DNA of 64,000 nt, taken from NCBI RefSeq assembly GCF_026626745.1, contig NZ_JAPNJW010000001.1, forward strand, positions 3,208,001 to 3,272,000, written 5' to 3'. Source of the stretch: Nannocystis sp. RBIL2 (GTDB lineage: Bacteria > Myxococcota_A > Polyangia > Nannocystales > Nannocystaceae). Below, piece by piece: positions 1-7,878 of the stretch (the stretch's first letter is position 1; every line of letters begins with the position of its first letter). The notes beneath the pieces were generated by a model, which saw nothing but the letters and a program-made list of their open reading frames with translations, made no database searches and was not told the DNA's origin. The position numbers and the translations under genes are program-made.

Positions 1-1393
1 CCCTGCCCGGCTGTCGGTCGCTGTCGTGCGCGGCGCGGTCGCGGGCCTGTGCGAGCGTGTCGAGGCGCGCGAGCAAGTCGGTGTGCTGGCGGGCGGCGCG
101 ACGCAGGGGATGGGCGGGGTCCCGGTCGGCGCCGAGCAGCGCGAGGACGACGAGCGGGCGCAGGCTGCCGCTGCTGCTGCTCTCGGCGTGTTGCACCTTG
201 CCGCGGCGCACCGACGCGAGGGTCGCCGGGAGCGGCGTCGAGAAGCCGAGCTCGCCGGCGATCGCGTCGAGGAGCTGCTGGTTGAGCGCCTTGTCGGACT
301 CGGCGAGCTCCGCGTGGAGCGGCGGGGTGAGGCCGCGCCGTGGCTCGTGCACGGTCCGCAGCGCCCGTTCGGCGGCTCGCTGGGCCTTCACCAGCACGTC
401 GTCCCACTTGTCGGCGGGGGCGCCGTCCTGCGACGCCTCGAGCCACGCGCGCTGCATCGCCACGAGGCGCTCGCGCACGGGCTCGTGCTGGCGGATCGAC
501 ATGGTCAGCCGATCCTCGACCTCCAGCGTCGCTTGCGTGTGCAGCTGGATCAGCGACGGCGGACCCGCGTCGTCGCGGACGAGCCCCGTGATCCGTCGGC
601 GCAGCTCCTTGTGACGGTCGAGGTGGACCTCGAGCTGCGCGCGCAGCCCCAGCGACTCACCGCCGCCGAATGGGTCTTCGACCATCCAATCGCCGGACTC
701 GTGGCGGCGCACGCACACGGCGAGCCAGTACGACTGGGGCCGTTCGTCGACGAACGAGACGCGTTGCAGCCGCGGGACGTCACGCGGGTCGGCGTCGCCG
801 AGGTCGCGGTGCCGTCGGTGGCGCCGCGCGACGCGGAGCACGTCGCTGGCGTCCGGTCGGGCGAAGCGCTGGGGGTCGCTCGGGCCGGGAGTGACGCTGA
901 AGGTGCGATCCTTCCACGGGTCGCCGGCGCTGCCGCCGAGGAGCACCGGCCAGCCGTCCTCGTCGGGCTCGACGTCGGCGAGCGGGAGGTCGCCGGTGAC
1001 GAAGCGCGGCCACGGCTTGCCGGTGAAGGGATCGCAGAGGACGTGGCCGAAGGTCGCGTCCTCCGGCGGATCGAGCTCGATGTCGTCGAGCGTCTGCAAC
1101 CCGCGACGAGTCGGACGAGCGATGTGATCGAGCAGCCCCATGCCGCGCAGTTCCTGGACGACGAGGCCGGCGAGGTCGGGGGCGATCATCAGGCGCTCGG
1201 CGAGGTCGACGACGTGGACCACGCCGGCGCGCGCAAGCGCCAGCACGGCGCGCTGGAAGAGGTTGAGCCGTTGCTCGCGCGGCACCGGGGCGACGACGCG
1301 CCAGACGAAGACGGGCCAGAGGATCCATACGGCGCCCGGGACCTTGCCGCGGCGGAAGCGGAGGATCGGGGTGGTCTTATCGAACGGTGCCAT
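1..1393 (-). CDS. Unknown winged-helix protein, last gene of TerY-P operon (cut by window edge)
   Basis: The frame is open from ATG at 1393 to the window edge, about 464 codons, so the C-terminus lies outside. I do not recognise the family. Residues about 45-85 (including ALARAGVVHVVDLAERL) look like a winged helix-turn-helix. The middle is charged and the last third is helical with many Arg, Glu and Ala residues. The start overlaps the end of the SF1 helicase gene by 17 bp, so it is almost certainly co-translated with it. Context suggests a DNA-binding or adaptor subunit of the TerY-P module. The plus-strand reading frame over the same interval is Arg/Glu/Gly-rich low-complexity sequence and is an antisense artefact of high GC. 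Confidence 0.75.
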   Translation of the reverse strand, partial: MAPFDKTTPILRFRRGKVPGAVWILWPVFVWRVVAPVPREQRLNLFQRAVLALARAGVVHVVDLAERLMIAPDLAGLVVQELRGMGLLDHIARPTRRGLQTLDDIELDPPEDATFGHVLCDPFTGKPWPRFVTGDLPLADVEPDEDGWPVLLGGSAGDPWKDRTFSVTPGPSDPQRFARPDASDVLRVARRHRRHRDLGDADPRDVPRLQRVSFVDERPQSYWLAVCVRRHESGDWMVEDPFGGGESLGLRAQLEVHLDRHKELRRRITGLVRDDAGPPSLIQLHTQATLEVEDRLTMSIRQHEPVRERLVAMQRAWLEASQDGAPADKWDDVLVKAQRAAERALRTVHEPRRGLTPPLHAELAESDKALNQQLLDAIAGELGFSTPLPATLASVRRGKVQHAESSSSGSLRPLVVLALLGADRDPAHPLRRAARQHTDLLARLDTLAQARDRAAHDSDRQPGR

Positions 1394-4300
1394 GCGACCC
1401 TCCGCAGAGCTCGATGAATGCCTGCAGGGCCCGCAGGGGGGCGGCGGCCTTGACGAAGGCGAGGTCGCCGACAGCGACCAGCAGGCGCTGTTGCCGGCTC
1501 ATGGCGACGCAGAGGCGGTTCTCGAGCATCAGGTGGCCGTACTTGCGGCGCTGCTGCTCGTCGGTGTCGGCCGGGAGGTCGTTCGACCGGGTGACGGAGA
1601 GGAACACGACGTCGAACTCCTTGCCCTGAAAGGCGTCGACAGTGCCGATCCGGAGGCGCTCGACGGGTTTTCCGGCGGCGTTGTAGGTGAGCGCCCATCG
1701 TTCGGCGACCCGCCATCCGCGCTCGTTGTTGGCGCGCTCCGTCAGGCCGACCGCGATCATCGCCTCACCGATCGCGTCGACCTGGGCGGCGTAGAAGGCG
1801 ATCACGCCGAAGGTCAGGGTCGGGTCGTGGTCGATGAGGCGGTGGACCTCGCGCGCGATGGCGTCGGCCTCGGCGGGGCGCGACTTGCTGCGGCCGCTGC
1901 GTTCACGCGCGCGGACGCTGTCGCCCGGAACGTCGAGCCAGGCGGCGGCGCACGGCTCTCCCGCCTTCACGTAACCCGGAAGGTCGTGCGCGAACTCGGC
2001 GGCGCGGCGCGGGCTCTCGATCTCGCCGTCGCCGTGGACCTCGTAGAACTCGCGGCTGACGAACCGGCCGAGCTCGGGGTGCATGCGGTACTGGGCGTCG
2101 AGGGTCACGGTGCGACGGATGCCGTCGCGCTGTTCGAGGGCCCGCAGCATGACCCACAGGCGCTCGAACAGGCTGGCCTGAACGGCCTGCAGGGTCTGCG
2201 CGGCGACGGTGCCATGATCGACGCCCTCGGCCAACTGGCGCTCGACGTCCGGCTCGAGGATGTGCGGGAGCTGGCGGTGGTCGCCGACCAGCACGACGCG
2301 GCGCCTGGCCATGCTGAGCGGGATGAAGAGGTCGAGCGGGTTGGCCCGCGCGGCCTCGTCGACGATCACGGACTCGAAGGTGGTCTGGCCGCCGTCGATG
2401 CCGCGGACGCGACGCATCTCCTTGCCCGCCGACTGCTGGAGCGTCGCGGCGAGGACGACGGTGTAGTGCTGGAGGGCCTCGCGCACGCCGTCGGGGTCGG
2501 TCTCGAGGTCGTGGAGGTAGCTGGCGATCGCGGCCCCGTCACCGGCGCGGGTGGCCGCGAGGCGGCGATCGACGGCGTCGAGGATGCCGAGCAGGAGGCC
2601 CCGCGTGTCTTCGTCGAGGTGCGGCCCGGCGGCGGGCGAGGGGCGGCTCAACCGATCGATCAAGGCGTCCCGGTGGACGCGCCCCTCGGCGAGCCAGGAG
2701 GGGACCTGCTCTGGCTCGACGGCGGCGCAGCGCTCGAGGAAGGCGAGCTCGGGCGCGGTCAGGAGCGCGTCGAGCCGGCGGAGCGCCTTGCGAGCCTGGA
2801 GGGGTCCGTCGTCGGAGAACGGGCCGTCGTCGACGCGGATCGCCCGTGCCGCCTGGATCATCAAGTCGAGCGCCTCGGGGTCGCTGGCGCCGGTGGGGTG
2901 CTCCAGCGCAGCGGCGCGCTCCAGCGCCCTGTCCCGAAGGTCATGCGGGACGAGGTCGTCGAGGTGGCGGACCAAATCGCGGATCCACCCGGCCTGCTCG
3001 GCGGGGAGCGAGCGGGTACGAATGCAGGCGACGGCGAGGCGGCGGGCCACGGCGAGACGCTCGGCCATGGGCGGCGCGCCGACGCGGGCGCGCAGGGCGT
3101 TGAGTCGTTCGTCGGCGAAGACCTGGGCCGGATCGACGGCGGCGTCGGAGCCGCGGCGTCGCCGACCGACCTTCATCGCCGGGAGCCCGAAGACCTCGCT
3201 GCGCTGGACGACGTTCTCGACCGCGTCGTGCTGGGCCGCGGTGACGAGGATCCGCTGCGAAGGTTCGACGCCGTCGTCGGCGAGCTCGGCGAGGCGACGC
3301 TCGATCGCGGAGATCACCTGGGTCTTGCCCGTGCCCGGCGGCCCCTGGATCAGGCAGATGTCGGGGGTGTTCAGCGCGCGCTCGATCGCCTCGATCTGGC
3401 GCTGGGTCGGACGGGCGGCGCCGAAGACCTCGCGCACGGCCGGGCTCATCGCTTCGCGCCTCGGCATCCGCGCGGCCGGTGCCGGCTGGCCTTCCATCAG
3501 CAGGCCGAGCTGCGGGAGCGGGCAGTTGCCGGTGCGGAGCGCCTCCTCGGCGCGCCTGCGACGCTCGAGGCGCGCCTCGTCGCCGCCGGTCGCCAGGTAG
3601 AGATAGCCGGACTTCGGCGGCCTCGGCTGCTCGTCGTCGTCGTCGGGCGCAGCGAGATCGATGAACCGCTTCTGTTCGTCGATGTGCACGACCGCCGCGG
3701 TGAGATTGGGGGACTTCGGACGAGACTTGCGCGGGGCGCCGGCAGGGCCGCGATCACCGTCGAAGACGGGCGGGGTGTCGCCGGCCTCGAGCTCGAAGCG
3801 TTCGGACTCGCCGAGCAGCGCGAGGCGGCTGGCGAGGTCCTCGATGGACGCGAGGGTGAACCGCCAGCCGCCGTCCTCGCGGCGGAGCGCACAGGCGGTG
3901 TACTCGAGCACGCCGAAGGTTCGAGCGCGTCGCTGGACGGTGTCCTGTTCGATCTTGTGGTACGTCTGCCAGATCTGCAGATAGCTGTCGCCGCTGGTGA
4001 CGGCCTGCGACAGGGTGGTGCGCACGTTGCCGTGAAGCTCCGCGGCGAGGGTGGCATCGACGACGGAGACGGGCGCAGACAGCAGGGTGAGGCGTTGATG
4101 GTCGTTGCGGCCGCCGCGGACGACCCGCTCGATCCGCAGCTTGTCGTCGACGCGGCGGACATCGGCGGCGATCCGATGACCGTAGATCCTGAAGGCCTCG
4201 AGCCGGCCGCGGGCGTCGTTGGCGATGACCAGCCGCCGCAGCTGCGTCGGCTCGCGGGCGACCGGCGGGATCAGGAGGCGATCCTCGAGCCAGACGCCGA

Positions 4301-4682
4301 CGTCGGCGACGGTGCCGCCGAACCGGTGGACGAGGCGGATGTCGTCGAGCACCTTCTCGTCGACGCCGAGCTCGAGCGGCTCGGTGACCCGGAGCTCCTG
4401 CGTGAAGCGGCGGGTCTCGAGAATGAGGACATCGGCCGTCGCCTGCACGACGAAGGCGACCATGGGCAGGCCGCTGCCGACGCTCGTGGTCAGCTCGGAG
4501 TCGTCGGCGGGCGTGACCCCCGCGACCGCCCAGACGGCGCCGCCGAACGAGAGCAGCGTCTGATCGGCCGAGCGGGTCAGCTGGACCTCCTCTTCGCGCG
4601 GTGGGACGGGTTGAAACGGACCGCTGGTGGAGCGGACCCGCAGGGTGGCCGCGAGGCCGCCGGTGACCTCGGCGATTTTCAT
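1377..4682 (-). CDS. Superfamily 1 (Upf1/DNA2-like) helicase of TerY-P module
   Basis: About 1,101 residues. An N-terminal region of roughly 400 residues of unknown fold precedes an SF1 helicase core. Visible motifs are Walker A QGPPGTGKTQV near residue 445, Walker B VIVDEAARAN near 772 followed by GDHRQLPHIL (motif III), LDAQYRMHPELG (motif IV region) and VDAFQGKEFDVVFLS (motif V) near 1017. This set is typical of the AAA_11/AAA_12 helicases of the Upf1-like group. ATG at 4682 is chosen because GGGAGGA lies at good spacing upstream and the codon overlaps the kinase stop (ATGA). A 3' neighbour with a winged helix and 5' neighbours kinase, phosphatase and vWA make this the DNA/RNA-processing arm of a TerY-P system. 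The substrate is not visible from sequence. Confidence 0.9.
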   Translation of the reverse strand: MKIAEVTGGLAATLRVRSTSGPFQPVPPREEEVQLTRSADQTLLSFGGAVWAVAGVTPADDSELTTSVGSGLPMVAFVVQATADVLILETRRFTQELRVTEPLELGVDEKVLDDIRLVHRFGGTVADVGVWLEDRLLIPPVAREPTQLRRLVIANDARGRLEAFRIYGHRIAADVRRVDDKLRIERVVRGGRNDHQRLTLLSAPVSVVDATLAAELHGNVRTTLSQAVTSGDSYLQIWQTYHKIEQDTVQRRARTFGVLEYTACALRREDGGWRFTLASIEDLASRLALLGESERFELEAGDTPPVFDGDRGPAGAPRKSRPKSPNLTAAVVHIDEQKRFIDLAAPDDDDEQPRPPKSGYLYLATGGDEARLERRRRAEEALRTGNCPLPQLGLLMEGQPAPAARMPRREAMSPAVREVFGAARPTQRQIEAIERALNTPDICLIQGPPGTGKTQVISAIERRLAELADDGVEPSQRILVTAAQHDAVENVVQRSEVFGLPAMKVGRRRRGSDAAVDPAQVFADERLNALRARVGAPPMAERLAVARRLAVACIRTRSLPAEQAGWIRDLVRHLDDLVPHDLRDRALERAAALEHPTGASDPEALDLMIQAARAIRVDDGPFSDDGPLQARKALRRLDALLTAPELAFLERCAAVEPEQVPSWLAEGRVHRDALIDRLSRPSPAAGPHLDEDTRGLLLGILDAVDRRLAATRAGDGAAIASYLHDLETDPDGVREALQHYTVVLAATLQQSAGKEMRRVRGIDGGQTTFESVIVDEAARANPLDLFIPLSMARRRVVLVGDHRQLPHILEPDVERQLAEGVDHGTVAAQTLQAVQASLFERLWVMLRALEQRDGIRRTVTLDAQYRMHPELGRFVSREFYEVHGDGEIESPRRAAEFAHDLPGYVKAGEPCAAAWLDVPGDSVRARERSGRSKSRPAEADAIAREVHRLIDHDPTLTFGVIAFYAAQVDAIGEAMIAVGLTERANNERGWRVAERWALTYNAAGKPVERLRIGTVDAFQGKEFDVVFLSVTRSNDLPADTDEQQRRKYGHLMLENRLCVAMSRQQRLLVAVGDLAFVKAAAPLRALQAFIELCGGSHGTVR

Positions 4683-6007
4683 GGGTTCCTCCCGAGCAGG
4701 GCCACGCGCTGCGGTTGCGCGGGGTCCTCGAAGAAGACCATCCAACCGCTCGGTGGAACGATCCGGGGGCGTTCGGCGAGCGAGTGACGCTCATGGGGCC
4801 GCGCGACCGGGGCGATCCAGGCGTCGCAACCAGGTCGAGCGCGTACGGAGATACCGCGCTCGACGGGCGCGAGCTCGATGTGGAACTCGCGCGCGGCCGT
4901 CCCCGTGTGCCCCAGGGTGTCGCGCCGGGTGAGCCTCAGGGGTTCGGTCGTCAGCGGGAACTGGCCGAGCTTCACGGCGCCCGAGACCAGGCCCCTGTCC
5001 GGCTGCCAGCGGGTGAGCCGCACAGGGATGACTGCGGGGCGCGGCTCGTCGCACCACGGGCAGGCCGGCTCGGTGACGAAGTACGTCCCTGCGCATCCGG
5101 GGCACAGGACGGTCTGGTCGGCGGCAGCGTGCAGGCGCTCCACCCAGTCCGACACGCCGGGGCGCTTCTTCCGATCGTGGAGGCCCGGCTCGAACGTGCG
5201 AGCGGCGAGTTCGACGAGGCGAGCTCCCATGACTTGCTGGGATGGCAAGCCGCGGCTGCAGACATTCTGCGGATCGGTGGAATGTCCGACCCACGGGAGC
5301 TCGCCGGCGAAGGCCCGCTCCTCGAGCTCGGGCTCGCCGTCGTGGACGAGGTCGCCGATGAAGGGGTGCGTGAGCGTGAGGGTCTGCCAGACCAGGACCG
5401 CGAAGGCCCAGGCGTCCGAGAGCGTGGTGCAACCCGCAGTGCCGGCGACGACCTCCGGCGCACCATACCCCGGGGTGTAGAGCGCGCGTCGCGGGTCGGA
5501 CTCGTGCGCGAGGTTGTCGAGGTCGATCAGCCAGGCCTCGTGGGCGGTCACGGGCGCGGAGACGAAGACGTTACAGTGCGAGGCGTCGCCGTAGATGACG
5601 CCTCGCCCGTGCAGGCCGAGGAGCGCCTCGCCTGCGTGCGCGAGGAGCCGCAGGCGGCGGCGCAGACCGCCGGTCTCGATGTGCCAGCGCAACAGGTCGG
5701 TCGCGGGGTGCTTGAGCAGGGCGGCCAGCGGGGTCATGTCGCCGAGGAACTCGGCGACGTAGCCGACGTGGGGCGGCTTCAGGACGGCGAACGGCCGGGC
5801 GACGTGGAGGCCCGCGAGGTCGAGCCTGCGCACGAACAGGAACTGCCGCCGGAGGGCCTCGGGAGCGCCGCGGTCGAGCAACTTGACCACGCGCCGGCCG
5901 CCCTTGACCAGCCAGACCACGCCCTGACCGCCGGCGCCGAGCTTGCGCTCGAGCGCATGGACGGCGCCGGTCTCGTCGATCACTTCTTGGAGGTGGGGGT
6001 ATTCCAT
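4679..6007 (-). CDS. Ser/Thr protein kinase with C-terminal zinc ribbon (TerY-P triad kinase)
   Basis: 442 residues. The glycine loop GAGGQGVV is at 24-31, the ATP-binding Lys is in RVVKLL at 42, and the catalytic loop reads VIYGDASHCN with Asp141 and Asn146. The metal-binding motif reads DLD (162-164) instead of DFG, and an APE-like GAPEV follows at 182-186. After the kinase domain comes a four-cysteine zinc ribbon (C302, C305, C316, C319), then about 120 residues of beta-rich tail. A kinase with a C-terminal zinc ribbon next to PP2C and vWA genes is the known composition of TerY-P triads. ATG at 6007 lies inside the end of the phosphatase gene (28 bp overlap). It presumably phosphorylates the helicase or vWA partner in the cytoplasm (inference). 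Confidence 0.92.
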   Translation of the reverse strand: MEYPHLQEVIDETGAVHALERKLGAGGQGVVWLVKGGRRVVKLLDRGAPEALRRQFLFVRRLDLAGLHVARPFAVLKPPHVGYVAEFLGDMTPLAALLKHPATDLLRWHIETGGLRRRLRLLAHAGEALLGLHGRGVIYGDASHCNVFVSAPVTAHEAWLIDLDNLAHESDPRRALYTPGYGAPEVVAGTAGCTTLSDAWAFAVLVWQTLTLTHPFIGDLVHDGEPELEERAFAGELPWVGHSTDPQNVCSRGLPSQQVMGARLVELAARTFEPGLHDRKKRPGVSDWVERLHAAADQTVLCPGCAGTYFVTEPACPWCDEPRPAVIPVRLTRWQPDRGLVSGAVKLGQFPLTTEPLRLTRRDTLGHTGTAAREFHIELAPVERGISVRARPGCDAWIAPVARPHERHSLAERPRIVPPSGWMVFFEDPAQPQRVALLGRNP

Positions 6008-6687
6008 AGAACGAGGAGGGTCTTGTCGTCGCGGTGATGGGGGACGGGCCAGCGATGCAGCTCCGTACGCAGCAGTCGGCCGGCGTGAGGATGGGGACCG
6101 AGCTCGTCGATCACCCAGGCGATCAGCGCTCCGAGGCGCGTGAAGTCGAGGTCGTCCGATACGCCGTCGGTGGCGAGCGCGATGGCCTCGCCGACTCCGA
6201 GGGGCGCCGTGAGGCCCAGCGACCAATCGGCGAGCGTGTGCGGCGTACCGAGCGCCTGGGTGCGGCCGAGGCCCTCGGCGCGCGAGGGATGCACGGTCAC
6301 GGTGCCGGTCGCGCTGCGCCGGACGATCAGCCCGTCGCCGAGCTGCGCGAGCGCGGCGCGCCCGTGACCGTCCTCTGCGTAGAGCAGACAGGTCGTCGCG
6401 GCTTGCTCCGCGGGGACACGCAGGCGGAGCCGCCAGCAGACCTCGAGCAGTCGGATCAGATCTTCGACGCTACCCGTCGCGGATCGGCTCCACATGCGCC
6501 AGGCGTCGCGGGCCGCCTGGGTGGCGGCGCGTGAGCCCTGCCTGGCGTGCGGGCGACTGCCCATGCCGTCGCACACGACGGCGAGCGCGGCGCGCGGCCC
6601 AGGTACGGCCATCCAGGCGTCCTGGCACGGTAGCCCCTCCCCTCGGTGCGCCGGACCGCGGACCGAGCTGGCGACCACACGCATCAT
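5980..6687 (-). CDS. PP2C-family protein phosphatase (TerY-P triad)
   Basis: 235 residues, or 234 if the second ATG at 6684 is used. PP2C metal-binding signatures are visible: VCDGMGS near residue 39, ALATDGVSDDL near 171 and RDDKTLLVL near the C-terminus. The expected start region (SSVRGPAHRGEGLPCQDA) gives the conserved Q-D pair that follows the first strand. The first ATG overlaps the vWA stop as TGATG, and the end overlaps the kinase start. The enzyme should remove phosphates added by the adjacent kinase. No membrane segment or extra domain is seen, so it is a minimal cytoplasmic phosphatase. Confidence 0.93.
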   Translation of the reverse strand: MMRVVASSVRGPAHRGEGLPCQDAWMAVPGPRAALAVVCDGMGSRPHARQGSRAATQAARDAWRMWSRSATGSVEDLIRLLEVCWRLRLRVPAEQAATTCLLYAEDGHGRAALAQLGDGLIVRRSATGTVTVHPSRAEGLGRTQALGTPHTLADWSLGLTAPLGVGEAIALATDGVSDDLDFTRLGALIAWVIDELGPHPHAGRLLRTELHRWPVPHHRDDKTLLVLWNTPTSKK

Positions 6688-7418
6688 CAGAGGTCCCAGC
6701 CGTCATCCGCGAGCGCCGGGGCGCTGTTGGGGTTCGCGCTCCGCGACCGACTCGACACGCTCATCGTCACGAGCTGGAAGAACGTCCGGATCTGCTTGGC
6801 CTCGTCGGCGCGGTACACCCGCCCCGCTGGGTCGGCGAGGAACGCCTTGAGCACCTCGTGATCGGCGTCGGACCCGATCGCCAGCGCCATGCGGAAGGCC
6901 TTGCCGCCGCGCTCGCTGGCGAGGAACGCCGCGAGCGGCGGTTGCCAGGCGTCCGTGGGCTGCCCGTCGGACACGAGTACGACGGTCGGGCGGTACGACC
7001 GGCTCGAAACGACGTTGCGATCCTCGACCGCCTGACGGGCGAGCTCGAAGGCGGCCCCCATCGGTGTGCCCCCGGCCGCACCGAGGTCGCTCCATTGGGC
7101 GTTCCGCGCCGGACCCAGCGGCAGGTGCGTCCGCGCTTGCCCGCCGAAGGTAATGACGGATACGTGGATCTCGGCCCTCAGATCGGCCTCCTCCTGAAAC
7201 GCCTCGAGCATCTCGCGTACGGCGTGGTTGAGGGCCTGGATCTTGCCGTCCACGCCCATGCTGCCGGAGATGTCGGCGAGCACGATGACGGGGAGCGGGC
7301 GGGCACTCGGGACGGTGAAATCCTTGAGACGGCTCATGGGTCGGGTTTCCTTGACACGGGGGTATGTGTCGCTACCGAAGCGACTGATGATGTCTTCGCG
7401 GTACGATGCGAAACCCAT
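6687..7418 (-). CDS. vWA-domain protein, TerY-like (TerY-P triad)
   Basis: A von Willebrand factor A fold with an intact MIDAS motif LADISGSM and downstream VLVSDGQPTDAW. About 243 residues from ATG at 7418, which has GAGGGAG just upstream. A second plausible start is ATG at 7337 (MSRLKDFTVPSARPLPV), which matches where this family usually begins and has AAGGA upstream; the 27 extra residues are then doubtful. TerY-like vWA proteins are the metal-dependent partner of the PP2C phosphatase and kinase in TerY-P systems. The gene lies 11 bp after the DUF4258-like gene and overlaps the phosphatase gene, so it belongs to the same transcript. Confidence 0.9.
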   Translation of the reverse strand: MGFASYREDIISRFGSDTYPRVKETRPMSRLKDFTVPSARPLPVIVLADISGSMGVDGKIQALNHAVREMLEAFQEEADLRAEIHVSVITFGGQARTHLPLGPARNAQWSDLGAAGGTPMGAAFELARQAVEDRNVVSSRSYRPTVVLVSDGQPTDAWQPPLAAFLASERGGKAFRMALAIGSDADHEVLKAFLADPAGRVYRADEAKQIRTFFQLVTMSVSSRSRSANPNSAPALADDGWDL

Positions 7419-7429
7419 GCGGCGCTCCC

Positions 7430-7723
7430 TCAAGCTGCGTGACGAGCCAGGCGATCGCGGAGCGCCCGCGGGTTCTTGTTGCGGTAGACCGTGAGGACCT
7501 GGCCATCATGCGCGCAGACGACCTCGATACCCTCCCAGCGGGAGAGGTCGATGCCGTACCGCGCCTGTAGCCGGACGTCGCGCCAGCCGATCGTGTACAC
7601 GTCCGCCCCGCGGATCGCGCGATGCTTGCCGAACACGAGCGCGGCGTGGATCGCTTTCGCAGGGATGCGTCGGAGGCGGGACCGCTCGACGGCGTGATGT
7701 GTGAGCCTGAACTGTGCGTGCAT
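7430..7723 (-). CDS. Small DUF4258-like protein
   Basis: 97 residues from ATG at 7723 (MHAQFRLTHHAVERSRLR), preceded by GAGGT at good spacing. The pattern THHAVERSRLRRIP, then VYTIGWRDVRL and QVLTVYRNKNPR, fits the DUF4258 family, small basic proteins with a RelE/ParE-like look, often near toxin or defence genes. Its stop lies 11 bp before the vWA ATG, and a TTG codon overlaps the stop. It is the first gene of the TerY-P operon here. Its role is unknown; a nuclease/toxin or an RNA-binding accessory are both possible. Confidence 0.75.
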   Translation of the reverse strand: MHAQFRLTHHAVERSRLRRIPAKAIHAALVFGKHRAIRGADVYTIGWRDVRLQARYGIDLSRWEGIEVVCAHDGQVLTVYRNKNPRALRDRLARHAA

Positions 7724-7735
7724 GGGGACCTCGCT

Positions 7736-7756
7736 GCCCCACCATCGCGGTGGGGC
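7736..7756. promoter_or_regulatory. Perfect 8-bp hairpin in the leader of the DUF4258/TerY-P operon
   Basis: GCCCCACC (7736-7743) and GGTGGGGC (7749-7756) pair perfectly around a 5-nt loop. It sits 13 bp upstream of the DUF4258 ATG on the transcribed minus strand, next to the Shine-Dalgarno sequence. It could be an RNA hairpin limiting translation or an operator. No T-run follows, so it is not a classical terminator. Confidence 0.4.
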
Positions 7757-7830
7757 CATGCCGCATAGTCCACACGCCGTGCCGAACGGCTCACCCAGCG
7801 CGTAAGCAGTTGAAATACGGAAGCTATCCC

Positions 7831-7866
7831 GGACCGGCCTGTTTCACGCAACGGGCCGCCCGGTCC
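7831..7866. repeat. 7-bp inverted repeat between sigma-54 activator and DUF4258 gene
   Basis: GGACCGG (7831-7837) and CCGGTCC (7860-7866) are separated by 22 nt. It lies just after the stop of the sigma-54 activator. It may help end that transcript, but no T-tract follows on the minus strand. Confidence 0.25.
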
Positions 7867-7878
7867 TTTCCGGCACAC

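Noticed and set aside
1140..4787. Plus-strand 1,215-codon open frame
   Set aside because: Antisense to the SF1 helicase; low-complexity Glu/Gly/Arg composition without motifs. The minus strand carries complete helicase motifs.
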